The notes: generated by a model from the letters alone, not told the origin. A DNA stretch of 64,000 bases from Castor canadensis (GCF_047511655.1 NC_133396.1:131697490-131761489), one strand, 5' to 3'; shown: positions 21,668 to 30,861, numbered from the stretch's first letter. Translations and numbers: made by a program.

Positions 21668-21845
21668 CACTACTGGGGTTTGAACTCAGAGCCTTCACCT
21701 TGAGCCACTCCACCAGCCCTTTATTGTGATATTTTTTGTTGAGATAAGGCCTGGTGAACTATTTCCCTGGGCTGGCTTCAAACCGTGATCCTCCTGATCT
21801 CTGCCTCCTGAGCAGCCTGGATTATAGGCGTGAGCTCCTGTGCCT
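21668..21845 (-). repeat. B1-dID composite SINE, inverted (short ID form)
   Basis: gcactactggggtttgaact, cttgagccactccaccagcc, ttccctgggctggcttcaaa, gagcagcctggattataggc. Same subfamily and orientation as the copy 30 bp upstream. Confidence 0.92.
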
Positions 21846-21863
21846 TGATGCCAAGAACAATCT

Positions 21864-21978
21864 TAAGCCTGGAGCCGTTGCCTATAATTCTAGCTACTCT
21901 AGAGGCAGCATAGATCAGGAGGACCCCAGTTCGAAGCCAGCCTCAGGCAAAAAGTTGACCAGATCCTATCTCCTCACA
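21864..21978 (+). repeat. B1-dID composite SINE, B1 half only
   Basis: aagcctggagccgttgccta, tagatcaggaggaccccagt, ccagatcctatctcct; ends where L1 sequence starts, so the ID half is missing. Confidence 0.8.
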
Positions 21979-22009
21979 TTCTGTGGTCAGCCTCTTTAAT
22001 GATACATCT

Positions 22010-22508
22010 GACAAGGGAATAATAACCAGAATATACAGAGAGCTCAAAAAACTAAACTCCCTCCAAAATCAATGATCCAATGAAGAAAGTGGCAAATGAA
22101 CTGAACAGAGATTTTTCAAAGGATGAGGTCCAAATGGCCAAAAAACACAGGAAGCTCACCATCCCTGGCTATAAAGGAAATGTAAATCAAAACCACACTA
22201 AAATTCCACCTCACTCCTCTTAGAACGGCACTGCCCAGAACACAAACAAATGTTGGCGAGGATTCAGGGGAAAGAGGAGCCCCCATACACTGCTGGTGGG
22301 AATGTAAATCAGTACAACCACTGTGGAAAACAGTATGGAAGCTCCTCAAAGAACTAAAAATAGAATTGCTGTGTGACCCAGTAATTCCACTCCTAGGGTT
22401 ATACCCATAGGAATGTAAGTCAGTTTACAATAAATGCACCTGCACACCCATGTTTATTGCAGCACTATTTACAATAACCAAGCTATGGAAACAGCCATGA
22501 TGCCCCAC
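22010..22508 (+). repeat. L1 ORF2 3' segment (sense)
   Basis: Nucleotide landmarks of the end of L1 ORF2: cagagagctcaaaaaactaa, atgtaaatcaaaaccacact, acactgctggtgggaatgta, tgacccagtaattccactcc, tttattgcagcactatttac. Encodes only a degraded end of the reverse-transcriptase protein; not functional. Confidence 0.92.
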
Positions 22509-22735
22509 TACCTCAACCCCCTCCCCGCCCCACTTAAAGCAATTGCAAGAGGTTTCTTAGTTCTATTTCATATAGGGATATGAAGTCCATCTGCCATATA
22601 CCACCACCTTCATCTCCTTCCTTCACCTTCCCCCTCCACTAATGCCCCCCACACTGTACCTATTTCATAGTCCTGTCTTTAGTTATTAACATTTAAGTTG
22701 ATGTTCAAAGGAGTTTCTCAGTGCATCCCCACTAT
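22507..22735 (-). repeat. L1 3'UTR segment, inverted
   Basis: Its reverse complement (gaaactcctttgaacatc, gacaggactatgaaataggt, acctcttgcaattgctttaa, gtggggcggggagg) matches the order of the sense L1 at 54120-54360. It lies between two sense L1 segments. Confidence 0.8.
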
Positions 22736-23030
22736 GGGTGTTACAAAATCGGAAAACAGGAGGGCAGAACAGGTCCTGCTTGAGGGGGAAAAGGGGTGGG
22801 GAAAGGGTGACGGAGGGAGAATATGGTGCAAATACTGTGTATATATGCATGTAAATGGAAAAATGGTACCTGTTGAAAATATTCCAGGCTGGGGTAGGGT
22901 AAAGGAGAATGATGGAGGAGTTGAATTCAACTATGATATATTTGATACATTGTAAGAAATTTTGTAAATGCTGCAATGTACCTGCTGGCACAATAAAAAA
23001 AATAAAACAAATTAAAAAGAAAAGAAAAAC
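22735..23030 (+). repeat. L1 3'UTR and poly(A) end (sense)
   Basis: gcagaacaggtcctgcttga, acctgttgaaaatattccag, gaattcaactatgatatatt, tgtaaatgctgcaatgtacc, then cacaataaaaaaaataaaac. The same 3'UTR type occurs inverted at 33440-33720. Confidence 0.85.
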
Positions 23031-23032
23031 CC

Positions 23033-23234
23033 CGCTAGGCACTAGTGGCTCACACCTGTAATCCTAGCTTCTCAGGAGGAAGAGATCAGGAGGATCTAGG
23101 TTCAAAGCCAGCCTGGTCAAATAGTTCCTGAGACTCTATCTTGAAAAAATCCATCACAAAAAAGAGCTGGGGGAGTGACTCAAGGTGTAGGCTCTGAGTT
23201 CAAGCCCCAGTACTGGGAAAAAAAAAAAAAAGAT
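23033..23234 (+). repeat. B1-dID composite SINE (short ID form)
   Basis: ggctcacacctgtaatccta, gatcaggaggatctaggttc, gtgactcaaggtgtaggctc, A14 tail. Inserted right after the L1 A-tail. Confidence 0.93.
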
Positions 23235-23439
23235 CTTCATTGTCTGCTGAGGCTACCTACTTTTCTTATGGTGGAAACCAGGGACTTGGTAGACTGCAGT
23301 TAGTCAAAGTGCAGAGTGCAGGGAGCTGTCTCTAGGTGGGAACTGAGCTTCCCTCTAGGGAGAGAACGGAGCCTTTGTATTTTGGTTGTTTACAGCTCAG
23401 TGGAGGAGGCAAGACCGCATGTATGAACATTTAACTAGC

Positions 23440-23765
23440 AGTAAAACCAGCATATAAACGAGCCCAGTAATGGAACAGCCACTGTGCTAGAGTTCAGAGA
23501 CACAGTGGGGGGACCAGGGAGGCAGGAGGAGCCTGCAGCTACTTCTCAGGTGAGGCTGGAGACCACTGGTCTCCATAGGTGGCTGGGTGGAGAGGAGGGT
23601 GAGAAGTAGTCCGCAGGAAAACAGAGGAAGACAGAGTGTGCAGATAAGGCACAGGCAGAGGAGATTAGAGTGAGGGACTGTGGGTCTGACTCAGAACAGT
23701 CTTAAAGGCTAGGTGTTTGTCCTGAATAACTAAAGGAAAACCAGAGGCACTTACATGTTCATCTT
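23440..23765 (-). repeat. Possible L2 fragment, inverted
   Basis: taaaggctaggtgtttgtcc and gaataactaaaggaaaacca recall the inverted L2 3' region ('tttggactttatcctgag', 'gcaatgggaagcca'). Weak. Confidence 0.35.
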
Positions 23766-23837
23766 ACTCAGCAATTCTTTGAATCGGAATGCCAGAGTTT
23801 ATTGTAGATACATTGGAAATTTGTCCTTAAATTTTTC

Positions 23838-24031
23838 TTTTTTTTTTTTTGTGGTAAGGGACTTGAACTCAGGGCCTACACCTTGAACCACTCCACCAGC
23901 CCTTTTTTGTGAAGGGTTTTTTTTGAGATAGGGTCTCTCAAACTATTTGCCTCGGTGGCTTCGAACCATGATCCTCCTGATCTCTGCCTCTGAGTAGCTA
24001 GGAATACAGGTGTGAGCCACTGGCACCCAAC
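23838..24031 (-). repeat. B1-dID composite SINE, inverted (short ID form)
   Basis: T12, gacttgaactcagggcctac, cttgaaccactccaccagcc, gagatagggtctctcaaact, gtagctaggaatacaggtgt. Confidence 0.92.
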
Positions 24032-24074
24032 TAATGTTTCATAAAAGTCATTTAGAATTTTAACAACACAAGGT

Positions 24075-24262
24075 AGCCTGGCACTGGTGGCTCATGCCTA
24101 TAAATCTAATTACTCAAGAGACAGAGATCTGGAGGATTGAAATTCAAGGCCCATCTCCAAAATAACCAGAGCAAGATGGACTGGAGGTGTGGCTCAAGTG
24201 GAGAATGCTTGCTTTGTAAGCACGGAGCCCTGAGTTCAAACCCTAGTCTCAATAAACAAGCA
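24075..24262 (+). repeat. B1-dID composite SINE (long ID form), shortened B1 part
   Basis: gcactggtggctcatgccta, agacagagatctggaggatt, gtgtggctcaagtggagaat, gccctgagttcaaaccctag. Confidence 0.85.
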
Positions 24263-24274
24263 CAAGAAAGGGGA

Positions 24275-24570
24275 AGTAGAGAATTTTCGGGCAGTGAACC
24301 TCCTCTGGGTGACACTATAATGGTAGAAGAATGGTGTCCTACATTTGGCCAACCCGTGGAATGTACAAGAGTGGGCTATAGGGTAAAACTATGGGCTCTG
24401 TGTGATGGTACCATAAATGTAGGCTCACCAACTGACAAATGGACTAATGGGAGGGGTTTGATAGCAGGGGAGGTTATGCATGTGAGGAGTTGGAGGGGTA
24501 TATGAGAAATTTCTCTATTTTCTTACTTTTGCTGTGAACCTGAAACTGCTCTGAAAAAAGTCTGTTAAAG
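24275..24570 (+). repeat. Old L1M-type 3' end (sense)
   Basis: atggtgtcctacatttggcc, gggaggttatgcatgtgag-like text, tttgctgtgaacctgaaact and gctctgaaaaaagtctgtt match the recalled 3' end of old L1ME-type elements. Confidence 0.7.
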
Positions 24571-24612
24571 AAGTGGTAAAGTATAGAAAGACACATTCTG
24601 CATGATCACTCT

Positions 24613-24690
24613 CCAGCTGGGATGTAGCTCAGTGGGAGAGTGCTTGCCTAGCATGTGTGAGGTAAGGGTTCGATTCCAGCACCAAAAAAA
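24613..24690 (+). repeat. ID-like SINE with intact A and B boxes
   Basis: A box tagctcagtgg (24625-24635) and B box ggttcgattcc (24667-24677) both fit the tRNA-type pol III consensus (TRGYNNANNNG, GGTTCGANNCC). Tail is caccaaaaaaagaaaaag. Confidence 0.9.
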
Positions 24691-24739
24691 GAAAAAGCAA
24701 CAACTACAAGAAAACGTGAGACGTGATCTCATTGCAGTT

Positions 24740-24975
24740 GTGGGGAGAAGAGTGGTCACCTGAGGCTGGGAGGTTGGGGAAAGGAGGACAGGGAAAGGTT
24801 GATCCTCGGGTGCTGAGTTATAGTGAAATAGTGGGAGTAGGGCGACTGAGGTGATGATGACGTGCTGTGTATATCAAAAAAACTAGGAGAAGGGGTGAAT
24901 CTAAGATGCACTGTAAGCACCTTTGTAAATGTCACAACGTACCCCCGGTACAACTCTAAGGTGCTAATTAAATAA
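24740..24975 (+). repeat. L1 3' end (sense)
   Basis: gaggctgggaggttggggaa, gtaagcacctttgtaaatgt, cacaacgtacccccggtaca; tail resolves into A/T-rich sequence. Resembles the 22735-23030 type. Confidence 0.65.
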
Positions 24976-25055
24976 GTAAATAAAAAGAATTATACCATCT
25001 AAAAATAAATAAAAAGGTAAATAAATACATGAATAAATAAATAAGCAAGAAGAAG
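24975..25055. repeat. (TAAA)n A/T-rich tract
   Basis: Imperfect TAAA/TAAATAAA units, in the A-tail position of the preceding L1 end. Confidence 0.8.
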
Positions 25056-25090
25056 GATTCTGAATGTTTTCACCATAAAGAAATGATAAA

Positions 25091-25317
25091 TGGGGCTGGG
25101 TGCCCATGCCTGTAATCCTAGCTACCCTGGAGGCAGAGATCAGGAGGATCGTGGTTTGAAGCCAGCCTGAGCAAATAGTTTGTGAGACCCTATCTTGAAA
25201 AAACCCCATCATTAACAAAGGGCTGGTGGAGTGACTTAGGTGGTAGAGCACCTGCCCAGCAAGCATGGGGCCTTGAGTTCAAACCCTAGTATCTCCAAAA
25301 AAAAAGTAGGGAAAAGA
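25091..25317 (+). repeat. B1-dID composite SINE (long ID form), with perfect TSD
   Basis: Full-length sense copy. aaagaaatgataaa at 25077-25090 recurs exactly at 25318-25331. Confidence 0.95.
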
Positions 25318-25369
25318 AAAGAAATGATAAACGTTTTAGTAGGCAGACCCGAGTAGCCTGATTTAAACA

Positions 25370-25455
25370 TTCAAAGTGCACCTCTATCGAAACATCACGT
25401 AGCACCCCATAAATATGTATAGTTCTTATGTATCAGTTAAAACAAATCCAGATAA
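25370..25455 (+). repeat. Old L1MA-type 3' terminus
   Basis: cgaaacatcacgtagcaccc, cataaatatgtatagttctt, atgtatcagttaaaac recall the classic end 'tcacatgtaccccataaata ... ttatgtatcaattaaaa'. Confidence 0.75.
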
Positions 25456-25659
25456 GATAAATAATTAAAAATAATAAAAGCAAAAAGAATACAAGAGAAT
25501 AACAGACCTACTGTCTTTCTTTGAAAAGTTTGAAGTGAGACTGCTGAGGTGAACTTTTAAAGCTTCACATCTCATGGAAAGAAAGAAGATGTGGAGTATT
25601 TGATTTTACATTGGTCACTTCAAATCTCATCTGTTTCTTTAAAATCACACTTTTATCTT

Positions 25660-25797
25660 GTTTATTTTGATATGGGGTCTTGCTATGCAATCCAGCTGGT
25701 TTGGAACTCACTATGTTCAAGGATGGCCTTGGATTTATGATCCTCCTGCCTTAGCCTTCCAAGTGCTGGGATTACAGATGTGCACAACCACCCTGCT
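25660..25797 (-). repeat. B1-like SINE, inverted
   Basis: ttgatatggggtcttgctat, ggatttatgatcctcctgcc, gtgctgggattacagatgtg; internal duplication of the left part makes it longer than usual. Confidence 0.82.
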
Positions 25798-25799
25798 AC

Positions 25800-26430
25800 A
25801 ACCACACTTTTAGAAATGATTTGACCAATAATGTCCTAACGATTACATTTCTGTTATTTGTGAGCTGGACTGTCATCTTTGAAATATGTCGTCCCCATCA
25901 TGATGGACCCTCCAGTCTCCAAGTCCTGTTGTCAGTCTCATATGACCACGGTTCATGCATGCTCATGTCTGACAGTTCCAGTCCTGAAGCTGCAGATGGT
26001 CAGAAGAAGGTCCTGTTCCCCGGAAACTCTAGAGTGGGGTGTGCAGGGCCGGGAGAGGCAGTCAGGACCTCCACATCACTCCAGACAGACGAGATCTTCT
26101 GTGCTCTGTAGTGTTTGTTTTGGTTTCCCTCAGTTCTCGCCCTGGTTGAGGAAGTTCAGACAACAGTTCAGGGAGCTCAGAGGGTTTGTATTGAGACCTA
26201 AGAAGTGACAAAGGACTAGATGAGTTTGTTTGGTCTGTGTGTTTCTTATAAACATTGTGACATTATGTTGAATGTCCTCAAATTTCTTCCATCTGGACAA
26301 GGAAGGCTCTTTCAGAGACAGCTGTAACCATTCTGCAATCTTCCAAGTCTGAGCCATAGAGAAAGCACGACAGGTGCTGGCTAGATTGAGTCAGGCAGAC
26401 TTTCCAATTTGAAAGAACATTAAGAAAAAA
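25800..26430. other. Unique-looking sequence
   Basis: Overlapping plus-strand frames (25821-26111, 25879-26208) cover the same bases in two phases; no exon signal or domain recognised. Confidence 0.4.
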
Positions 26431-26431
26431 A

Positions 26432-26522
26432 GTGGGAGCCTGGAGGAGTGGCTCAAGTGGTAGAGAGCCTGCCTAGAAAGTGTGAGGCTCTGAGTTCAAA
26501 TCCCATACTGCAAAAACAAAAG
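26432..26522 (+). repeat. ID-like SINE
   Basis: ggaggagtggctcaagtggt, gcctgcctagaaagtgtgag, gagttcaaatcccatactgc. Confidence 0.9.
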
Positions 26523-26807
26523 AGCACCTTTTGATTCTCCTTGAGTACGCTGTTAGCTCAAACACTGCTGTGCTGACAGGTATTTCCACACATGTGGCCC
26601 AAGAATGATGGAGGGAGTCATTTGTTGATTTACCTAGTAAGTTCTAGAGAAGTCCTGTGCTGACCATTTGTCTCTGAGTGCTCCCTGGGGATGGAAGTCT
26701 CGGGAGACTTGCCTTCCATCTTCATTTCTCACACTTTGGTGCTCAACAAAGTTGTCACATTGCCTTGCTGGTCACATTCTCTAACAAATAATTGAGAAAC
26801 AGAGACC

Positions 26808-26912
26808 AAGCCCTGTGTGGTGGCACATGTCTGTAATCCTAGCTGCTGGAGAGGCTGAGGTGGGAGGAGTGTGAGTTCCAGGTCAACCTGGGCTTATATT
26901 ATAGCAAGACAC
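26808..26912 (+). repeat. B1-like SINE
   Basis: gtgtggtggcacatgtctgt, agaggctgaggtgggaggag, caacctgggcttatattata. Confidence 0.85.
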
Positions 26913-26942
26913 TTTAGCTTTTATTTAAAATTAAAAACTGGG

Positions 26943-27032
26943 GGTTGGAGATAGGGATGTAGCTCAGTGGTAGAGTGACTGCCTGGCATGCATGAGGTCC
27001 TGGGTTCAATCCCTAGTACTACACAGAAACAA
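26943..27032 (+). repeat. ID-like SINE
   Basis: A box tagctcagtgg present; B box reads ggttcaatccc, with CpG decayed to CA. Follows a B1-like copy in the same orientation. Confidence 0.88.
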
Positions 27033-27174
27033 CTCCCCTTCCCCATCCCCACCCCTAAACCCCTTTTAAACAGTTCAGTTATATCCACCTCAAGGCTTTA
27101 CCTTTGGGAATGTTCAGACTTCCATCTCTGCCTCCGGTCAGGTTATTCTACAAAATCATAGAGTTGGAGGATGA

Positions 27175-27250
27175 CAGACACATTTCCTGAAGGCAGGGTT
27201 TGTTCTTTTCATTTGTATCAGACCTTTAACACCTAGCACATGAAAGGCCC
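27175..27250 (+). repeat. L2 3' terminus
   Basis: tgaaggcagggtttgttctt, cctttaacacctagcacatg match the L2 end pattern. Confidence 0.55.
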
Positions 27251-27252
27251 CC

Positions 27253-27362
27253 AGTTGCACTGGGCACACCTGTAATTCCAGCACTCAAGAGGCTGAAGCA
27301 GGAAGATCGTGAGATCGAGGCCAGCCTGGGCTACAAAGCAAGAATCTGTCTCAAAATAACCA
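27253..27362 (+). repeat. B1-like SINE
   Basis: gggcacacctgtaattccag, ggctgaagcaggaagatcgt, gaggccagcctgggctacaa. Confidence 0.88.
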
Positions 27363-27440
27363 AGGGCTTGAAGATGCAGCTTAGTGGTAGAACATGTGAA
27401 AGCTCAAGGCCCTGGGTCGAGTGCAGCTCCTCAACCCAAT
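27363..27440 (+). repeat. ID-like SINE, diverged
   Basis: gatgcagcttagtggtagaa, gccctgggtcgagtgcagct. B1 then ID order resembles an independent composite. Confidence 0.7.
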
Positions 27441-27461
27441 GGCTTTCAGTAAAATAAATAT

Positions 27462-27560
27462 CAGAGGCTGGTGGAGTGACTCAAGGGGTAGAGCACCTGC
27501 CTAGTAAGCAGGAGGCCCTGAGTTCAAACCCCAGTACCACTAAAATAAAAATAAATAAAT
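27462..27560 (+). repeat. ID-like SINE with TSD
   Basis: gctggtggagtgactcaagg, gcctagtaagcaggaggccc, A/T-rich tail; aataaatatcag flanks both ends. Confidence 0.92.
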
Positions 27561-27569
27561 AAATATCAG

Positions 27570-27895
27570 CTGAATAACTTGAAGGCAAACGAATCTAAAG
27601 AGACACTTTAAAAAAAAACAACCCGGTGTGATTTTCTCCTTCAGGATGGACTCACCATAAGGATGTCCTCTGTGGACCCCATTACTTTCACTACAAAAAG
27701 AAGAGCAAACCCAGTGGTAAAGCTTATGTCCATCCTTCCTATGCAAATTACAAGTGAAAGCAGCCAATCAGGAGTGGATAAAGATGTATTGCCCTGTTGG
27801 ATGGTTAATTTCATTAGAAATCTCAATTTTAAAGGACTGTGAAAAAGCCAAGTTAAATGACATCAAAGACAAAGAGCACTAGGACCATTGTTTTT
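27570..27895. other. Unique-looking sequence
   Basis: No gene or repeat recognised. Confidence 0.4.
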
Positions 27896-27897
27896 TG

Positions 27898-27985
27898 GGG
27901 CAGTTGCTGTTACTGGTATTAGGATTTGAACCCAGGGTCTTGTGCAAGCCAGGCAAGCAGTCTACCACTCGAGACTTGAGTCTCA
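27898..27985 (-). repeat. ID-like SINE, inverted
   Basis: ggtattaggatttgaaccca, caagccaggcaagcagtcta. Confidence 0.78.
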
Positions 27986-27989
27986 ATGT

Positions 27990-28390
27990 TAGTTTCTCAC
28001 ACCGCTCACCTTCCTGGATGGGGGTGAGTCCCTTATAATCTTGCTCCATCTTCCTTTCTGTCTTCTCCCCAGCCTCTGCCCCTTTCCCTTGCCCCACCTT
28101 TCTATCACCAAAGCTTCTCCTCGCCCCAAGAACCCTTTGCAATTCCCAGCTCTTCCGTTTTCAGGAATGGCCTCTCCCTTCTTCCTCCACAACCTTGCTG
28201 ATTCTCCCAGGTGATAAAGCTCCTCCCCACCCCACCCTCCTTGGCAGAGCTAATTATGCTGAGCCTTGGGACGTTTTGCTCATGTCCTGTAATATTCACA
28301 TGGCTTTATTTTGTCACCCATGCTTCCCACCACATTTGTGAATCAGCCCCACGTCTATGCTGCTCCACGCATTTCTACATGAATGCCTAA
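27990..28390. other. Pyrimidine-rich unrecognised sequence
   Basis: C/T-rich plus strand with three overlapping minus-strand frames (27879-28299). May be the diverged 5' part of the L2 that becomes recognisable at 28400. Confidence 0.35.
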
Positions 28391-28484
28391 TAGCGGCTCA
28401 AATGTTGAATTCGGGGCCCCCGCACCCCCAATTCTTTCCATGCAAATCTTCTCCACTTGGGTGAATGGCAATGTCATCCTTTCA

Positions 28485-28604
28485 GTTGCTCTTGGGGACA
28501 GCCTTGGCTCCCTCTGTCCGGTTCTGACTCACACCAGTCCTGATGTTGCTCTTGGGGACAGCCTTGGCTCCCTCTGTCTGGTTCTGACTCACACCAGTCC
28601 TGAT
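28485..28604 (+). repeat. 60-bp tandem duplication inside L2
   Basis: The unit starting gttgctcttggggacagcc occurs at 28485-28544 and 28545-28604 with one mismatch (c at 28519, t at 28579). Being 20 codons long it keeps frame, giving a repeated 20-residue block in the 97-codon frame at 28383-28676. Confidence 0.97.
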
Positions 28605-28726
28605 GTTGCCACCTTCAAAATAAATCCCATCGCCAACTGTGGCCCAAGCAAGGTGACTCTCATGTTTTTATTATAACAGGTGCCTGGCTGGTCTCCTTAC
28701 CTCATTCAGTTCTCAAAACACAGCTG

Positions 28727-28932
28727 GCTGGGCATGGTGAGGCACACTCTGTAATCCCAGCTACTAGGGAGACTGAGGCAGAAGGAGCAAGTTCAACGTC
28801 AACCTGGGCTACAATGGAGAGGCTCAATCTCAAGATAAAGTAGTGTTTGGCGAGTGGCTCAGGGGTAGAGCACTTGCCTAGCATACACAGGCCCTGGATT
28901 CCGTTCCTAGCAATACAAAAATCAAACAAAAA
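28727..28932 (+). repeat. B1-like plus ID-like SINE (composite arrangement)
   Basis: ctgggcatggtgaggcacac, agggagactgaggcagaagg, gagtggctcaggggtagagc, gcacttgcctagcatacaca. Confidence 0.85.
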
Positions 28933-29023
28933 GCAGACTGATTCTTCAATACACATCTGTGTGACTACATTTATATACAGACCATTTTTCTGGTCAAAAG
29001 GCTCTCATTAAAAAATTTTAATT

Positions 29024-29105
29024 ATTTTTGTGATTCTGGGGATCAACCCAAGGGCCTCGCACATAGTAGGCAAGTGAGTTACCACTGAGCTCTGCCCCAA
29101 GCCCC
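29024..29105 (-). repeat. ID-like SINE, inverted
   Basis: gattctggggatcaacccaa, agtgagttaccactgagctc. Confidence 0.75.
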
Positions 29106-29499
29106 TCAAGGATCCCATAATGGTCTTTGTCTCCAGGGCCCAACTTAATTTGTGCCCCTCGCACCCCGCAGCACCTCTCACCCCACCTTCTGCTCTTCTT
29201 TCTTTTACTCAAGCCTCCAACCTGCTGGCCCATCCCTGTTTCTTGACTGGGCTCCTTCCTGCCTCAGGTCCTTTGCAAGGGCTGTGCCCACCCAAGTAAT
29301 TGCATGTTTCCTCTTTTGCCTTTTTAAAGTCATTGCTCAAATGGCACCTTCCAGGAGGCGTGCTCTAACCAGCCTGTTTTAACCTGCAGCCCACTTCCCT
29401 GTACTCCCAACCCCTCATCCCTGCTGTTTTGTCCCTTTGCACTTGTCCCCTTCAAACATCCTGTAGCATTTTCATGTGCACGATGCTTTTTGCCCTTCC

Positions 29500-29555
29500 A
29501 TATACAAACATAAATACATACGTACGTATGCATGTGTATATGTATATATGCAATT
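29500..29555. repeat. (TATG/TACG)n A/T-rich simple repeat
   Basis: Alternating tatacatacgtacgtatgca-type sequence, tail of the following inverted ID element. Confidence 0.75.
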
Positions 29556-29559
29556 TAAA

Positions 29560-29643
29560 AAATGCCTTATAAGTGCTGAGGACTGAGTACAGGGCATCAG
29601 CATGGTAGGCAAATGCTCTACCACTGAGCCATATTCCCATTCC
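29560..29643 (-). repeat. ID-like SINE, inverted
   Basis: aagtgctgaggactgagtac, ggcaaatgctctaccactga. Confidence 0.8.
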
Positions 29644-29682
29644 CCACCATTATATCGTGAGGGTCAAAAGATAGGGACTTTT

Positions 29683-29905
29683 TTTTCTGGTGGGATGAGG
29701 GTACGACCTCAGGGCCTAGTGCTTACTAGATTGGTGCTGTCCCACTGGGGCAATGCCCTCAGCCCTTTTTTGATTTAGTTATTTTTCAGATAGGGTCTCC
29801 CGGTTTTGTTTTTGTTTTTTGCCCATAGCTTGCCTTGTACCACGATCCTCCTACCTCTGCCTCCTTTGTAGCTGGGCTTAAAGCTGCATACCACCACACC
29901 CATTG
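29683..29905 (-). repeat. Inverted ID-like plus B1-like SINE (diverged composite)
   Basis: ggtgggatgagggtacgacc, cttactagattggtgctgtc, then cagatagggtctcccggttt and gcataccaccacaccca. Confidence 0.75.
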
Positions 29906-29909
29906 TACT

Positions 29910-30022
29910 GGTTGAGATGGGGGAATCGCAGCTAACTTTTTCCCAGTTGGCCTCAAACTGTGATCTTTTCGATCTCCACCTCCTGAGTAGCTGGGAGTAC
30001 AGGTGTGAGCCTCAGAGCACAA
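29910..30022 (-). repeat. B1-like SINE, inverted, diverged
   Basis: gttggcctcaaactgtgatc, gagtagctgggagtacaggt. Confidence 0.7.
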
Positions 30023-30039
30023 TTTGGTTTTCTGTTTAT

Positions 30040-30154
30040 TTGTTTGTTTAGAGGCAGGGGTTGCAATATAGGCCCAGATTGGCCTTAAGTTCATGATCTT
30101 TCTACCTTGGCATCCCAAGTGCTGGGATTACAGATATCTGCTACCACACCTGGC
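30040..30154 (-). repeat. B1-like SINE, inverted
   Basis: agaggcaggggttgcaatat, ccaagtgctgggattacaga, ctaccacacctggctg. Four inverted SINE parts stand head to tail at 29683-30154. Confidence 0.85.
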
Positions 30155-30359
30155 TGAAGAATAGGGATTTATGACTCTTTTATTGATTATTATCTAGTGC
30201 CTGGCACATAGTAAGCACTCAGATTTTGTTGAATGAATTAAAGAATTCAGCTATGCTTCTAGTGCCTGTTCTGTCACCTACTAAGTGGCCAAAATGAGCC
30301 GATTTATTTCATGTAGTACCCCGGGGTGCAGAGAATCCACCAGTAGGCTACAGTGAGCT

Positions 30360-30606
30360 GGTTCTTGCCCTAATACTTTTATTGAGCACTTCCAAATAGC
30401 AGGCACTGTACTAAAGACCTCATAGATAGATTTTGCTTAATCTTCACAGCAAACCTAAGAGGCAGGCTGTATTATCATTTTTTAGATGATGAAATTGAGG
30501 GGCAGAGAGGCTGAGTAACTTGTCTAAGGCCATACAGCAAGTCACAGGCAAAGCCAAGATTTGAACCCAGGCAGTATGATTTCAGTCTTCTAAGTTAATC
30601 ACTGGG
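30360..30606 (+). repeat. MIR SINE, nearly full length
   Basis: tattgagcacttccaaatag, tgatgaaattgaggggcaga, gagtaacttgtctaaggcca, gatttgaacccaggcagtat. The best preserved MIR in the window. Confidence 0.92.
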
Positions 30607-30759
30607 TCATTTGGCTCAAGGAATGTACTGTGTAATGCAGGGGACAGACTTAAAATCAGTAACACCATGCAGACATGCTCAGTTGCAAGCATGGCTTTGT
30701 GCTATGGGAGAAAAGATTAACTCTTCAAGAAATGACAGGATTTTTTTCTCTGTTTTTAG

Positions 30760-30845
30760 GGGGTGGGTGAGGTGGTACTGGGGTTTGAACAGGGCCTTTG
30801 TACTTGCTAGGCAGGTGCTCTACCACTTCAGCCATGCCTCCAGCG
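30760..30845 (-). repeat. ID-like SINE, inverted
   Basis: ggtggtactggggtttgaac, cttgctaggcaggtgctcta. Confidence 0.9.
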
Positions 30846-30861
30846 TCATTTTTTTCCCTCT

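Larger units (their letters stand above)
28400..30245 (+). repeat. L2 LINE, one copy interrupted by SINEs
   Basis: Consecutive L2 pieces in sense: 28420-28726 (degraded end of reverse transcriptase), 29106-29500 (ctgggctccttcctgcctca, gcacttgtccccttcaaaca), 29640-29680, and the 3' terminus 30155-30245 (tagtgcctggcacatagtaa, ttttgttgaatgaatt). SINEs fill the gaps. No intact reading frame. Confidence 0.8.

Noticed and set aside
21446-21845. CRISPR-like spaced direct repeats
   Set aside because: The repeated units are about 190-bp SINEs in a mammalian genome with no short regular repeats or cas genes.
24613-24690. tRNA gene
   Set aside because: The A and B boxes are real, but the sequence lacks a foldable anticodon arm and ends in an A-rich tail; it is a tRNA-derived ID-like SINE.
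28383-28676. 97-codon frame with a 20-residue internal repeat, like a repeat protein
   Set aside because: The repeat is the 60-bp DNA duplication inside an L2 remnant.
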